This document shows positions 22,333 to 31,647 of a stretch of DNA of 36,024 nt, piece after piece. The DNA comes from Caldimicrobium thiodismutans. Lineage in GTDB: Bacteria; Desulfobacterota; Thermodesulfobacteria; Thermodesulfobacteriales; Thermodesulfobacteriaceae. The position numbers and the translations under genes are program-made. Below the pieces are notes generated by a model, which was given only the letters and a program-made list of their open reading frames with translations, searched no databases and was not told the origin of the DNA. Numbering within the stretch: the stretch's first letter is position 1; the number at the start of each line of letters is the position of its first letter. The DNA is taken from NCBI GenBank assembly GCA_002877875.1, contig PNIE01000005.1:1-36024 (forward strand). The letters are read 5' to 3'.

Positions 22333-23670
22333 ATGGTTAGATTGGCTTTGGAAAGAGATTTACAAATCCTAAAAAATTTATTATTGGATATGGCTACCTC
22401 TGTTAGTGAAATGACTAGTGGAGCGATCCTTGCCTTTGAAAAACTTGAGGAATATAAGGCTAAAAAAGTCATAGAATTTGATAATCAAATAGATTATATG
22501 GAACACATGGTAACTCTTACCGCCCTTGAAATTGTTGCACTTCAGCAACCTGTAGCCAAAGATCTGCGGTTTATAGTTAGCTCCATAGATATCGCCAGAA
22601 ATCTTGAAAGACTTGCTGACCAGGCAGTGAATATTGCAGAAAGAGTGGCTAATCTTCTAAAATACAAGGATCATCTTCTTGTTTCTTGTAAGCTTAATAT
22701 TTTGGATATGGCAAGGGAAGCCCTTTTAATGCTTGAAAATGCCATTAATGCTTTTATTTCTGAGGATACAGAAAAGGCAAGAAGAGTTATAGCTCATGAT
22801 GATGTGGTGGATGAACTAAAAAGAGAATATATTAAACAGATAAAAGATTGTATGAGAGGAGATCCTTTACTTGTAGATGCAGGGGTAGAATATATTATAG
22901 TGGTTCAAAATCTTGAGAGAGTGGCAGATCTAGCTTGTAATATTGCAGAGGGTGTGATCTTTACTGTTGAAGGAAAGATGCCCAAGATAGAGAAAGTCAC
23001 TCTTCCCACAGTTCATGAGTTGCTCTTAAAGGAACTTCCTGTCTTTGATTATCTTCTCAAACATGCCAGGCTTGTCCTTGAATGCATAGAAAGACTTCCT
23101 TTAGCTTTTGAGGCCTATTTTAAACAAGATAAATCTCGCCTTGAGGAAATTGTAAGACACATTATCGAAATAGAAAGAGAGGCAGATAAAATAAAAACTA
23201 ATATTAGAGGACACCTTCCAAAGGGCCTTATTTTACCTGTAGAGAAATTTGAACTCTTTCTTTATTTAAAAGAACAAGACGCTATAGCTGATTCTGCTGA
23301 GCAAATCTTAACCTGGCTTTCCTTTAAAGAGATTAAATATCCTGAAGAGTTTTCTCAAAAACTTGAAGACTTGCTTTTGCAGAGTATTGAACCTTTAAAA
23401 TACTTTGAAGATATGATTAAATACTCCGGAGATTTTCTTATTACCTGGAATGAAGATTCAAGAAACCGGGCTAAAGAGCTCATTAGAGCCATTCGCTATA
23501 AAGAATTTTTAACCGAAGAGGCTGGCAATCAATTGAAAAAGTTCACCTTCGAGAGGCTAAGTGATCCAATGGAACTTTTATTTACTCTAAAGCTTATTGA
23601 TCTTATTTGCGATATTCCAGGTCACGCAGAAAATGCTGCTGACCTTATGAGAGCTATGATAGCCAAATAG
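22333..23670 (+). CDS. PhoU-DUF47 fusion, phosphate-signalling/transport accessory protein
   Basis: 445 aa, AAGGAG upstream. Residues 1-215 are a full two-repeat PhoU: FDNQIDYMEHMVTLTALEIVALQQPVAKDLRFIVSSIDIARNLERLADQAVNIAERV, then a second copy with HDDVVDELKREY and NLERVADLACNIAEGVIF. These contain the E/DxxxD metal-binding motifs of PhoU. Residues about 225-445 resemble DUF47, the PhoU-like partner of Pit phosphate transporters: ERLPLAFEAYF, IIEIEREADKIKTNIRGHLPKG, LKEQDAIADSAEQILTWL and LIDLICDIPGHAENAADLM. No Pst or Pit gene is adjacent. PhoU usually restrains phosphate uptake via PhoR and Pst; here the exact partner is unknown. Confidence 0.85.
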   Translation: MVRLALERDLQILKNLLLDMATSVSEMTSGAILAFEKLEEYKAKKVIEFDNQIDYMEHMVTLTALEIVALQQPVAKDLRFIVSSIDIARNLERLADQAVNIAERVANLLKYKDHLLVSCKLNILDMAREALLMLENAINAFISEDTEKARRVIAHDDVVDELKREYIKQIKDCMRGDPLLVDAGVEYIIVVQNLERVADLACNIAEGVIFTVEGKMPKIEKVTLPTVHELLLKELPVFDYLLKHARLVLECIERLPLAFEAYFKQDKSRLEEIVRHIIEIEREADKIKTNIRGHLPKGLILPVEKFELFLYLKEQDAIADSAEQILTWLSFKEIKYPEEFSQKLEDLLLQSIEPLKYFEDMIKYSGDFLITWNEDSRNRAKELIRAIRYKEFLTEEAGNQLKKFTFERLSDPMELLFTLKLIDLICDIPGHAENAADLMRAMIAK

Positions 23671-23673
23671 CTC

Positions 23674-24279
23674 TCAATTGATCAAATTTCCTATACGAGA
23701 AAATCTTATTCTTCCCTTTTCACTGTCCCAAGAAAAGTAAATTATCAAGGCTTTCCCTTTAAGAGAATGAATAGGAACAAAACCCCAGAATCTACTGTCA
23801 TAACTTTGATCTCTGTTATCCCCCAGCACAAAAATATGACCCGGTGGAACCTTTACTGGCCCAAAATTATCTCTTGGGCTTATCTCTTTGGGATACACAG
23901 TGTTATCCGTAAATTGCACATAGGGTTCACTTAAAGGCCTCCCATTTACAAAAACCTTTTTGTTAATAATTTCTACTGTATCCCCCGGAAGGCCAATTAC
24001 CCTCTTTATGAAATCAAGTTTTTTATCTTCAGGATAGGTAAATACTACGATTTCCTGACGGTGAGGTAACCCCCAGCGATAGAGAAAATCGTCTTTTATG
24101 GGATTTCTGATACCAAAGGAAAGTTTATTGACTAAAAGATAATCCCCAACAAGCAAGGTAGGAATCATTGAGCCTGATGGAATTTTGTAAGCCTGAACAA
24201 TAAAGGTGCGTATAAAAAGAGCAAGAATTAGAGCAATAACTATACTTTTTAACCATTCAGCTATTTTATTCTGGAGCAT
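23674..24279 (-). CDS. lepB: Signal peptidase I
   Basis: 201 aa. An N-terminal membrane anchor (IVIALILALFIRTFIV) is followed by box B with the catalytic Ser in KIPSGSMIPTLLVGDYLL, box D with the catalytic Lys in DFIKRVIGLPGDTVEI, and box E, LGDNRDQSYDSRFWGFV. It cleaves signal peptides of Sec- and Tat-exported proteins on the outer face of the inner membrane, including presumably the cytochromes here. Ribosome site GAGGTGAAAG. It follows lepA by 23 nt, the classic lepA-lepB pairing. Confidence 0.96.
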   Translation of the reverse strand: MLQNKIAEWLKSIVIALILALFIRTFIVQAYKIPSGSMIPTLLVGDYLLVNKLSFGIRNPIKDDFLYRWGLPHRQEIVVFTYPEDKKLDFIKRVIGLPGDTVEIINKKVFVNGRPLSEPYVQFTDNTVYPKEISPRDNFGPVKVPPGHIFVLGDNRDQSYDSRFWGFVPIHSLKGKALIIYFSWDSEKGRIRFSRIGNLIN

Positions 24280-24302
24280 CTTTCACCTCAGAGTACAAAT
24301 TT

Positions 24303-26111
24303 TTAAATCTTCAAAACCGCAAGAAAAGCCTCCTGTGGTATCTCTATATGACCTATAGCTTTAAGTCTCTTTTTACCCTCTTTTTGTTTTTCAAGGAGTT
24401 TTTTCTTTCTGGTTACATCTCCTCCATAACATTTAGCAAGGACATCTTTTCTTAGGGGAGGAATTCTTTCTCTTGCAATAATCTTACTTCCTATGGCAGC
24501 CTGAATTATTACCTCAAAAAGCTGTCTTGGAATAACCTCTTTTAATTTGGAAACAAGTTCCCTTCCCCTATAATAGGCCTTTTCCCTATGAACAATTAAG
24601 GAGAGAGCATCAACAGGCTGTTTATTTATAAGAATATCCATTTTTACAAGATCAGAGGCTCTATATCCTATAAATTGATAATCAAGGGAGGCATAACCCC
24701 TGGAATAGCTCTTCAATTTGTCATAAAAATCAAGGACGACTTCACTAAAGGGAAGCTCATACACGATAATTACCCGGTCTGGGGAAAGATATTTGATTTC
24801 CTTCTGAATACCCCTTTTTTCTTCACAGAGAGTTAAAAGGGAGCCAATATATTCTTTGGGAGTATAGATTTCGGCACGAATGTAAGGTTCTGAAACCTCA
24901 TCAATGAGTCCTGGATCTGGCCAATGAGCGGGATTTTCTATTTCAAGCTCTTTACCATTTTTCAAGCGAATTTTATACTTCACAGAAGGGGCAGTGGAAA
25001 TCAAATTTAACTTAAATTCCCTTTCAAGCCTTTCCTGAACAATTTCCATATGAAGAAGCCCTTGGAAACCACATCTAAAACCAAACCCAAGGGCTGCAGA
25101 GGTTTCCATTTCATAAGAAAAGGCAGGATCATTTAGCCAGAGTTTTTCAATAGCATCCTTAAGGGCTGAAAAGTCATCACTATCTACTGGGAAAATTCCA
25201 GCAAAAACCACTGGCTTTATCTCTTTAAATCCCGGAAGGGGTTCAACGTTGGCACTAGCCTCTGTAATGGTGTCCCCAATTTTAGCATCTCTTACCTCTT
25301 TAATCCCAGCAGCTATAAATCCTACCTCTCCTGCATATAAACAGTCTAGAGTAGTAGCCTCAGGAGCAAAAACTCCCACTTTGGTGACCTCAAAAACTTT
25401 TCCGGTAGAGAGGAATTTGATCTTCATTCCAGGATAGATTTTTCCATCAACTACCCTTAAAAGCACTACTACTCCTAAATAAGGGTCATACCAGGAGTCA
25501 AAAACAAGGGCCCTTAAAGGAGCCTCTCTTTTTCCCTTGGGAGGAGGAATTTTATTTACGATGGCTTCAAGAACCTCCTTAATCCCAATTCCCTGTTTAG
25601 CACTAACAAGAAGGGCATCCTCTGCAGAAAGCCCAATAATCTCCTCAATCTCTCTCTTAGTTTTTTCAATATCTGCCTGGGGCAGATCAATTTTGTTGAT
25701 TACAGGGATTATCTCAAGATTATTTTCTAAGGCAAGATATACATTGGCAAGAGTTTGAGCTTCAACTCCCTGGGAAGCATCTACGACAAGAAGAGCTCCT
25801 TCACAAGCAGAAAGAGCTCTTGAGACTTCATAACTAAAGTCCACATGCCCTGGAGTATCAATAAGATTTAACTGATAGATTTCTCCATTTTCCCTTTCAT
25901 AATAAAGTCTTACTGCCTGAGCTTTTATGGTAATTCCTCTTTCTCTTTCAAGGTCAAGTCTATCAAGATATTGTTCTCTCATCTCACGGGCAGATACTGC
26001 CCCAGTGATTTCAAGTAGACGGTCTGCAAGGGTAGATTTTCCGTGATCAATATGGGCAATAATACTAAAATTTCTTATCCTCTCCTGAGGAAATACCTTT
26101 TCTCTTTTCAT
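24303..26111 (-). CDS. lepA: Elongation factor 4 (LepA), ribosome back-translocating GTPase
   Basis: 602 aa from ATG 26111, the normal LepA length; the track's extra 13 residues start with TTG and are not conserved-looking. G-motifs: [14 protein letters not shown] (P-loop), DTPGHVDF (G3), NKIDLPQAD (G4) and SAKQGIG (G5). The effector region has the [15 protein letters not shown] signature of translational GTPases. The C-terminal LepA-specific domain is seen in [31 protein letters not shown]. Cotranscribed with lepB. Confidence 0.97.
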   Translation of the reverse strand: MKREKVFPQERIRNFSIIAHIDHGKSTLADRLLEITGAVSAREMREQYLDRLDLERERGITIKAQAVRLYYERENGEIYQLNLIDTPGHVDFSYEVSRALSACEGALLVVDASQGVEAQTLANVYLALENNLEIIPVINKIDLPQADIEKTKREIEEIIGLSAEDALLVSAKQGIGIKEVLEAIVNKIPPPKGKREAPLRALVFDSWYDPYLGVVVLLRVVDGKIYPGMKIKFLSTGKVFEVTKVGVFAPEATTLDCLYAGEVGFIAAGIKEVRDAKIGDTITEASANVEPLPGFKEIKPVVFAGIFPVDSDDFSALKDAIEKLWLNDPAFSYEMETSAALGFGFRCGFQGLLHMEIVQERLEREFKLNLISTAPSVKYKIRLKNGKELEIENPAHWPDPGLIDEVSEPYIRAEIYTPKEYIGSLLTLCEEKRGIQKEIKYLSPDRVIIVYELPFSEVVLDFYDKLKSYSRGYASLDYQFIGYRASDLVKMDILINKQPVDALSLIVHREKAYYRGRELVSKLKEVIPRQLFEVIIQAAIGSKIIARERIPPLRKDVLAKCYGGDVTRKKKLLEKQKEGKKRLKAIGHIEIPQEAFLAVLKI

Positions 26112-26164
26112 AGTTAAGCTTAAAAATAACCAATCTGAAAGAAAAAACAAGATACTATAAGGGT

Positions 26165-26962
26165 CTATTCTCCTATTTTTACCAGCTTTCCTTCCTTTTT
26201 AGCAAGAGAAAAGGCATAGAAAAAGCACAAACTGCTTATTAATAAATATAGAAAAGTGAGAAGATAGCCTTTATAAAGAAGGTTGAAAGAAATTTTTTTG
26301 AAGAGAAGGAGGGTTCTGAAGGTTTCAAAGAAGTAAGAGGGTGGAACCAGGGTAGAGATTTTTTGAAAGGTAACTGGTAAGGCAGATACAGGGTAAAAGA
26401 CTGCGGAAAAGGGGAGAAATAGAAGGGCAAGAGCCCAGGCAAGAATTTCTGCCTCCTGCCCAAGATAAAGAATAAAAGCCATAGTAATAAGCCCTATGGA
26501 CCAGGCAAAAAGGATTAATCCAAAGGTGAGGTAAAAAACCAAAACTCCTTGGGAGAGAAAATTAAAATCAAAAAGTAAGCAGGAAAGCACCGTCATAATA
26601 CCTGAAGCAAGGGTTGCCTTAAAAAGGCTGTAAAGAACCAGTCCTAAAAGGTATTCAAAGATAGTTAAGGGAGAGACAAAAAGATGTAAAAGATTTCTTG
26701 CCCATATATCTTCAAGGAACCCAACAGCAAGTCCCTGCTGAGCTCTTATAAGGATATTCCAAAAAATTAGAGCTCCAAGAAATAGAGAGGGCATATTAAT
26801 CCCTCCCAAATCCTTCTGAAGATAAAGGGTTATAAATCCCCAAAGAAGGAGGTCTACAGTGGGCCAATAAAGTAAATCAATCCACCTACTCAAAGAATGC
26901 TTAAGCAAATAAAGATGTCTTAGTAAGATACCCTTTACTCTTCTGGGGCTAAAGGTTAACAT
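26165..26962 (-). CDS. ABC-2-type transporter permease
   Basis: About 265 aa from ATG 26962; the track start 26992 is a TTG without support. There are six hydrophobic segments (for example [62 protein letters not shown]). The last ones, with FYPVSALP, match the ABC-2 (NodJ/DrrB-type) permease signature. The N-terminus overlaps the 3' end of the ATPase gene by 14 nt, so the two are translationally coupled and form one exporter. Substrate unknown. Confidence 0.88.
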   Translation of the reverse strand: MLTFSPRRVKGILLRHLYLLKHSLSRWIDLLYWPTVDLLLWGFITLYLQKDLGGINMPSLFLGALIFWNILIRAQQGLAVGFLEDIWARNLLHLFVSPLTIFEYLLGLVLYSLFKATLASGIMTVLSCLLFDFNFLSQGVLVFYLTFGLILFAWSIGLITMAFILYLGQEAEILAWALALLFLPFSAVFYPVSALPVTFQKISTLVPPSYFFETFRTLLLFKKISFNLLYKGYLLTFLYLLISSLCFFYAFSLAKKEGKLVKIGE

Positions 26963-27680
26963 CTCCAAAAACCTTAAAATATAGATCCTCAAGGTGAGAC
27001 ACAGAAAATTTATGAAAAACTTCCTTTAGAGTTCCGTATCCAATTATTTTTCCCTCTTTCAATAAAAGAATTTTATTAATAATTTTCTCAAGTTCTCCCA
27101 ATTGATGGGAAGTTAAAATAATAGCTTTGCCTTGCTTTTCAGCCCTATCTTTCAGAATAGTTCCTACATATTTAACATATTCTGGATCAAGGCCAGCTGT
27201 AGGCTCATCAAGAAGAAGGATCTCTGGATCAGAAAGATTAGCTCTAACTAAATTTAATCTCATCATTTCTCCAGAGGATAGAGCCCTTGAAAGGACCTTT
27301 TCTTTTTCTTTTAGTTTGAAAAGTTCTAAGAGTTCGTTAATTTTTCTTTCTGGCTCCTCTACCTCATAAAGATGAGAAAAGACCATAAGATTTTCTTTTA
27401 CGGTAAGGGAGTAGGGAAGGCTCACATATTGAGAGGCAAAGCCTACTCTTTTAAGAAGAGAGCTCCTCTCTTGAAAAAAATTTCTTCCAAAATAAAAAAT
27501 TTCTCCCTTTTCAGGAGTAATTATTCCAAGAAGAATATAAAGGAGGGTACTTTTTCCAGCTCCATTGGGACCTATAATACCTAGAATATCCTTAGGGTAA
27601 AGTTCAAATGAAATGTCTTTTAGAACCTCTTTTTTCCCAAAGCGTTTATAGATGCCCTTAACCCTTAAAAGAGGTTCCAT
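26949..27680 (-). CDS. ABC transporter ATP-binding protein
   Basis: 243 aa with all motifs: Walker A GPNGAGKSTLL, Q-loop in FASQYVSLPYSLTVKENL, signature SSGEMMRLNLVRA (SSGEM rather than LSGGQ), Walker B ILLLDEPTAGLDPE and the H-loop ILTSHQLGELE. It belongs to the exporter class with ABC-2 permeases. There is no evident ribosome site: the ATG lies right behind the terminator hairpin at 27688-27712, so it may depend on read-through or an unusual start. Confidence 0.92.
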   Translation of the reverse strand: MEPLLRVKGIYKRFGKKEVLKDISFELYPKDILGIIGPNGAGKSTLLYILLGIITPEKGEIFYFGRNFFQERSSLLKRVGFASQYVSLPYSLTVKENLMVFSHLYEVEEPERKINELLELFKLKEKEKVLSRALSSGEMMRLNLVRANLSDPEILLLDEPTAGLDPEYVKYVGTILKDRAEKQGKAIILTSHQLGELEKIINKILLLKEGKIIGYGTLKEVFHKFSVSHLEDLYFKVFGDVNL

Positions 27681-27687
27681 AATGACA

Positions 27688-27712
27688 TAACAAAAGCCCG
27701 CCTACTCTTGTG
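27688..27712 (-). terminator. Weak intrinsic terminator between the small basic gene and the ABC operon
   Basis: AAAGCCC and GGGCTTT(T) arms enclose an 11-12-nt loop; on the minus strand the hairpin is followed by TTGTTATG, a poor U-tract. Likely a partial terminator of the gene at 27746-27982. Confidence 0.55.
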
Positions 27713-27745
27713 GGCTTTATTAAGAAGGCAGAAGATAATAGGAAA

Positions 27746-27982
27746 TTATTGATCTTGAGGAGTTGGTTGATCACTAATTTTAGCTTTTTCTAAACGAGCC
27801 AGAGCCTGCTCAAGAGTCATTATGCCTTTGGCAACAGCATAAGCTACATAAGAATAAACAGTAGGATCATAACCCTCAGGTCTAGGGAAAAGGCCCTTAG
27901 CACGAAGCTTAGCTAATTTAGCCCTTCTTCTCCTCCTTCTCTCAATCTCCCTGACTCTTTCAATCTTCTTATGCCTTGCCAT
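27746..27982 (-). CDS. Small highly basic protein of unknown function
   Basis: 78 aa, GGGAGG 11 bases upstream. The first 30 residues are extremely basic (ERRRRRRAKLAKLRAKG within an otherwise helical stretch), followed by FPRPEGYDPTVYSYVAYAVAKGIMTLEQALARLEKAK and a polar tail. The charge suggests binding to RNA or the ribosome. I do not recognise a named family. Monocistronic or the last gene after arsA, with a terminator downstream. Confidence 0.75.
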   Translation of the reverse strand: MARHKKIERVREIERRRRRRAKLAKLRAKGLFPRPEGYDPTVYSYVAYAVAKGIMTLEQALARLEKAKISDQPTPQDQ

Positions 27983-28040
27983 TGAGAATAAGACCTCCCT
28001 AACTGAATTTTACCTAAATATAAAATGATTTAACTTCTTG

Positions 28041-29189
28041 TCAAGAGGAAAAAACTATCTCTAAAATCTGGCCTTTAATTTTTGCTCCTTCGATCACCTT
28101 ATTGATCAAACTTCTTGGAAGGAAAAAGTGTTTTTTAAAGTTTCTAATTTTAATAATGAGGTCGTCTTCTTTCCTCACAATATCTGGCATTTCTTCAGGA
28201 ATATCTTTTAAATATAGCCTTAAATAGCATTTGCCGTCTCTCTCTAAAATTTCAAAGGGTTTGTCTTTATAAAAGACAAGGCTTGGGTCTTTTTCCCTGT
28301 AAATAGCTCTTCCAAATTCCTTTAGATTTTCTAAACCAAGAATTTCTCTTTCAAAATGGGGAATGAGAAAAACAGGAGTTGGCTCAAAGGTTTTTAAAAT
28401 TCTCTCCACGTAAGTCCTCTGATATTCATAAAAAGGGCTATCTTCCTTTGGGACTCTATTTAAAAAGAGGGCATCTACATTAAATCCAAAGAGGTGAAGA
28501 TAGGTATAGGCCTTTTCTGTTTCTCTTAAAACCATTTTTTCTGGATTGGTAACTAATCTAATACTTGAGATTTCAGGATTTTGAAGGAGATGATAAAGAT
28601 TATAGACCTGTCGGAACAAGTCCTCCAAGGCATCATAGGTCTCCTCTTCAGGAAGGGGCATATCTGATACCATTTTAGCAGCAGGCCTTATGAAACGCAT
28701 AACCTTTCTTTGAAGAGGAAGTATCTTTGTGATCCACCAACTAGCAGCATCAGGAAGACTAAGAAATCTCAAGGTCTCACCGGTGGGTGCTGAATCCACC
28801 ACAATAACCTCATACTCTCCCTCTTCATAATGTTTATTAATCCAAAGAAAGGCACAGACCTCTTCCATTCCGGGAAGGATTGCAAGCTCATCTGCCACAA
28901 TATTGTCTACCCCCTGCCATCTAAGTAAACTCTTCAAGTAATCCTTAAGCTTTCCCCAAAACTTCTCCACAGAAAAATAGACATCTATTTCCTGGGCATA
29001 AAGATTTTTATCTATTTTTAAAGGTTCTGGAGAAAGTTCTCTTTCAAGGACATCTGATAAAGAATGAGCAGGATCCACCGAGACTACAAGAACTTTTTTT
29101 CCAAGTTCAGAGAGAAAGGCAGCTGTTGCAGCTGAAATAGTAGTTTTCCCAACACCTCCTTTACCAGTAAAGAGAATAATCCTTCTCAT
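28041..29189 (-). CDS. ArsA/Get3-family ATPase
   Basis: 382 aa. Deviant Walker A GKGGVGKTTISAATA at the N-terminus, switch I SVDPAHSLSD, switch II VVDSAPTGETLRFL, and a C-terminal beta-rich extension (LRLYLKDIPEE...) like the alpha-crystallin-type domain often seen in bacterial ArsA/Get3 homologues. No arsenic genes (arsB, arsC, arsR) are near, and the CXC-type metal site of true ArsA is not obvious, so a Get3-like protein-targeting or chaperone role is at least as likely as arsenite export. It is paired with a 70-aa coiled-coil protein gene 6 nt upstream. Confidence 0.88.
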   Translation of the reverse strand: MRRIILFTGKGGVGKTTISAATAAFLSELGKKVLVVSVDPAHSLSDVLERELSPEPLKIDKNLYAQEIDVYFSVEKFWGKLKDYLKSLLRWQGVDNIVADELAILPGMEEVCAFLWINKHYEEGEYEVIVVDSAPTGETLRFLSLPDAASWWITKILPLQRKVMRFIRPAAKMVSDMPLPEEETYDALEDLFRQVYNLYHLLQNPEISSIRLVTNPEKMVLRETEKAYTYLHLFGFNVDALFLNRVPKEDSPFYEYQRTYVERILKTFEPTPVFLIPHFEREILGLENLKEFGRAIYREKDPSLVFYKDKPFEILERDGKCYLRLYLKDIPEEMPDIVRKEDDLIIKIRNFKKHFFLPRSLINKVIEGAKIKGQILEIVFSS

Positions 29190-29195
29190 AAAGTT

Positions 29196-29408
29196 TTATT
29201 TTTCCTTTTCCACTTTGATTTTCTTTACTTCCTTTTTTTCTTCTTCAAGATCTTTAATTTTTTCCTCAAGGGCACTTTTAAAAGCAAGCAGAATCTCCTT
29301 TTTGGCATTTTTTAGATGCTTCTTTGTATCTTCAGGAACAAAAGAAAATATGTCTTCTAAAAAAGTATCCCAGGCTTTAATTAAATGTTCTACCCATCGT
29401 GCCTGCAT
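29196..29408 (-). CDS. Small coiled-coil protein upstream of the ArsA/Get3-like ATPase
   Basis: 70 aa with a GGGGG ribosome site. After ARWVEHLIKAWDTFLEDIFSFVPEDTKKHLKNAKKEILLAF comes a Lys/Glu-rich coiled coil (EEKIKDLEEEKKEVKKIKVEKEK). It has an amphipathic helical look and no membrane segment. Its stop is 6 nt before the ATPase ATG, so the two are almost certainly cotranslated; a partner or adaptor role is inferred. Confidence 0.75.
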   Translation of the reverse strand: MQARWVEHLIKAWDTFLEDIFSFVPEDTKKHLKNAKKEILLAFKSALEEKIKDLEEEKKEVKKIKVEKEK

Positions 29409-29497
29409 ATTTTTCCCCCTTCTTGAGCTTCCTTTCCTTTTTATTAATTTTAAAATAATTTTATACTTAGGACAAGGTTTTTTTACGAAAGTTTTTA

Positions 29498-30607
29498 TTA
29501 AAGGTTAAACCTAAAATAGATTAAATCTCCCTCTTGAACTAAATAATCCTTTCCTTCAAGGCGTAAAAGTCCAAGTTCTCTTGCCTTGTGAAAGGATTCT
29601 ACTTGGAGATACTCTTCAAAGGAAATAACCTCTGCACCAATAAATCCCTTTTCAAAGTCAGAATGGATTATTCCTGAGGCTTCTTTAGCTGTTGTGCCCA
29701 CTTTGATAGTCCAAGCCCTAGCTTCATTTTTATTAGCTGTAAAAAAAGTAATTAGGTTTAAAAGCTTAAAACCTTCTCTGATCATTTTATTAAGCCCAGG
29801 CTCCTTAAGTCCATAGGCTTTAAGAAATTCTTCTCTTTCCTCTTCTGTAAGCCCTATCAGTTCAGCTTCAAATTTTCCGGCTAAGGGAATTAAGGGAACT
29901 TCTTCCTTTTCAGCCTTTTCTTTTAAAGCTTTAAAATGGGGATTTTCTAAAGGATTCAGTAAATCCTCTTCCCCAAGATTAGCTATATACATCATAGGCT
30001 TTAGAGTTAATAAAAAAAGTTGTTTTTCTAGAAAAGTGATCTCTTCCTGGGAAAACTGGTCTTTAAAGAGTCTTAAGGGCCTTAAGTCTTGCAAAAAAAA
30101 GAGGGCCTTTTCTATAATTGCCAGTTCTTCTTTAGCTTTTTTATCAGTTTTTCCTAGTTTTTCTGTTTTTTCTTTTCTTTTCTCAAGAGTTTGGATATCT
30201 GCAAGGATTAATTCCAGATCCACAATTTCAGCATCTCTTACAGGGTTAACTGTACCTTCCACATGAATAATATCTTCCTTTTCAAAACATCTCAAAATTT
30301 GAGCTATAGCTGAAACATTGCGAATATGAGATAAAAATTGATTACCAAGCCCTTCTCCTTTGCTTGCTCCCTTTACGAGCCCTGCAATATCAACAAATTC
30401 AATAAAAGCAGGAGTAGCTTTAGCACTTTTTTCCTTTTTAGCAATTATTTCAAGCCTTTCATCAGGAATGCTTACCATTCCAAGGTTAGGCTCTATAGTA
30501 CAAAAAGGATAATTGGCGACCTCTGCCTTAGCCTTTTGAATTAGGGCATTAAAAATAGTTGATTTTCCTACATTAGGAAGGCCAATAAGACCTATTTTTA
30601 AATTCAT
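29498..30607 (-). CDS. ychF: YchF/Ola1-type redox-regulated ATPase
   Basis: 369 aa, close to the family's 363. G1 GLPNVGKSTIFNAL, G3 DIAGLVKGASKGEGLGNQFL, the altered G4 (NLGEED instead of NKxD, the reason this family prefers ATP), a coiled-coil insert (QTLEKRKEKTEKLGKTDKK), and a C-terminal TGS domain with EARAWTIKVGTTAKEASGIIHSDFEKGFIGAEVI. It binds the ribosome. No Shine-Dalgarno is visible before the ATG; the AT-rich leader lies 21 nt after ybgC. Confidence 0.96.
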   Translation of the reverse strand: MNLKIGLIGLPNVGKSTIFNALIQKAKAEVANYPFCTIEPNLGMVSIPDERLEIIAKKEKSAKATPAFIEFVDIAGLVKGASKGEGLGNQFLSHIRNVSAIAQILRCFEKEDIIHVEGTVNPVRDAEIVDLELILADIQTLEKRKEKTEKLGKTDKKAKEELAIIEKALFFLQDLRPLRLFKDQFSQEEITFLEKQLFLLTLKPMMYIANLGEEDLLNPLENPHFKALKEKAEKEEVPLIPLAGKFEAELIGLTEEEREEFLKAYGLKEPGLNKMIREGFKLLNLITFFTANKNEARAWTIKVGTTAKEASGIIHSDFEKGFIGAEVISFEEYLQVESFHKARELGLLRLEGKDYLVQEGDLIYFRFNL

Positions 30608-30628
30608 AAAAAATAATATAAAACAAAA

Positions 30629-31024
30629 TTATTTTTTAAGAAGGTTAATTACCTCGTATGGAAGGCGGACAATTTTCCCTTCTCTATTTATAGGTACATG
30701 AAGCGTTTTTCCCTCACAAAGAAGCTCTCTCTCACGATAAATTTCATAAAGAAAGGTAATTTTGTAAGATTTTACTTCTAAAAGGGCCGTTTTAATAGTT
30801 AGTATATCGTCGTATCTTGCAGGAGCTTTATATTTAGCATAAACTTCAATCACAGGAAGGATGATTGCAAATTTCTCTTCAATTTCACGATAGCTTATCC
30901 CTTTTTTACGGATATATTCCGTTCTTCCTATTTCAAAGAGCCGAAGATAATTGGCATAATACATCACTCCGCCGCAATCGGTATCTCCATAAATAACTCT
31001 ATAAGAAAATTCAATCCAATCCAA
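30629..31024 (-). CDS. ybgC: YbgC/4-hydroxybenzoyl-CoA-type acyl-CoA thioesterase
   Basis: 131 aa, a single hot-dog domain. The active-site segment is VIYGDTDCGGVMYYANYLRLFEIGRTEYIR, with the catalytic Asp in YGDTD as in YbgC. It hydrolyses short- or medium-chain acyl-CoAs; in Gram-negatives it often sits with tol-pal, but not here. Ribosome site AAGGGG. It is divergent from pyrR across 44 nt and followed closely by ychF. Confidence 0.9.
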   Translation of the reverse strand: MDWIEFSYRVIYGDTDCGGVMYYANYLRLFEIGRTEYIRKKGISYREIEEKFAIILPVIEVYAKYKAPARYDDILTIKTALLEVKSYKITFLYEIYRERELLCEGKTLHVPINREGKIVRLPYEVINLLKK

Positions 31025-31068
31025 GTTTTTCCCCTTGCTAAATTTAAAAAGAAAGGTATCTTTAAATT

Positions 31069-31626
31069 ATGGAGAATATTTTATCGCAAAAACCAAAAAA
31101 GGTAATAGCCGGTAGCAAAAGAGTTCAAAATTTAATTGAAAAATTGGCTCAATCTATTTTAAAAAAACATCCCTTTCTCGAGGATGTGGTGCTTATTGGT
31201 ATAAAATGCGGAGGCATTCCTGTTACTAATCGTCTTAAAGAAATCTTTAAAAAAAAGTTTGGAGTTAATCTTCCCGTTGGCTATCTTGATATTACCCTAT
31301 ATAGGGATGATTGGACTCGCATTTCTCAACATCCCGAGGTAAGAAAAACGGAAATAACCTTTTCAATAGAGGATAAATGCATTATTTTAGTGGATGATGT
31401 TATATTTACAGGAAGGACCGTGCGTGCTGCTATGGATGCCCTAATTGATTTAGGAAGGCCTAAAAAGATAGAACTAGCTGTTTTGGTTGATAGGGGAGGA
31501 AGGGAATTCCCTATAGAACCTAATTATTGTGCCTTAAGAATTAAGAAAATTGCTCCTTATGATTATGTATCCGTTTATTTTAAAGAATTACATGGAAAGG
31601 ATCAGATTTGTCTTGAGAGTAAATAA
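31069..31626 (+). CDS. pyrR: PyrR bifunctional pyrimidine regulator / uracil phosphoribosyltransferase
   Basis: 185 aa. The PRPP-binding loop is CIILVDDVIFTGRTVRAAMDAL; upstream GIKCGGIPVTNRL and PVGYLDITLYRDD are characteristic of PyrR, and VLVDRGGREFPIEPNYCALRI closes the fold. PyrR binds pyr mRNA leaders in a UMP-dependent way and has weak UPRTase activity. No pyr biosynthetic gene or recognisable PyrR-binding loop is in the window, so its target lies elsewhere. Confidence 0.93.
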   Translation: MENILSQKPKKVIAGSKRVQNLIEKLAQSILKKHPFLEDVVLIGIKCGGIPVTNRLKEIFKKKFGVNLPVGYLDITLYRDDWTRISQHPEVRKTEITFSIEDKCIILVDDVIFTGRTVRAAMDALIDLGRPKKIELAVLVDRGGREFPIEPNYCALRIKKIAPYDYVSVYFKELHGKDQICLESK

Positions 31627-31647
31627 AGACAAAGAGGGGTAACATAA

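Noticed and set aside
26112-26150. Extended N-terminus of LepA from the TTG at 26150
   Set aside because: The extra residues are hydrophobic and unlike LepA, which begins close to the GTPase P-loop; ATG 26111 gives the family length.
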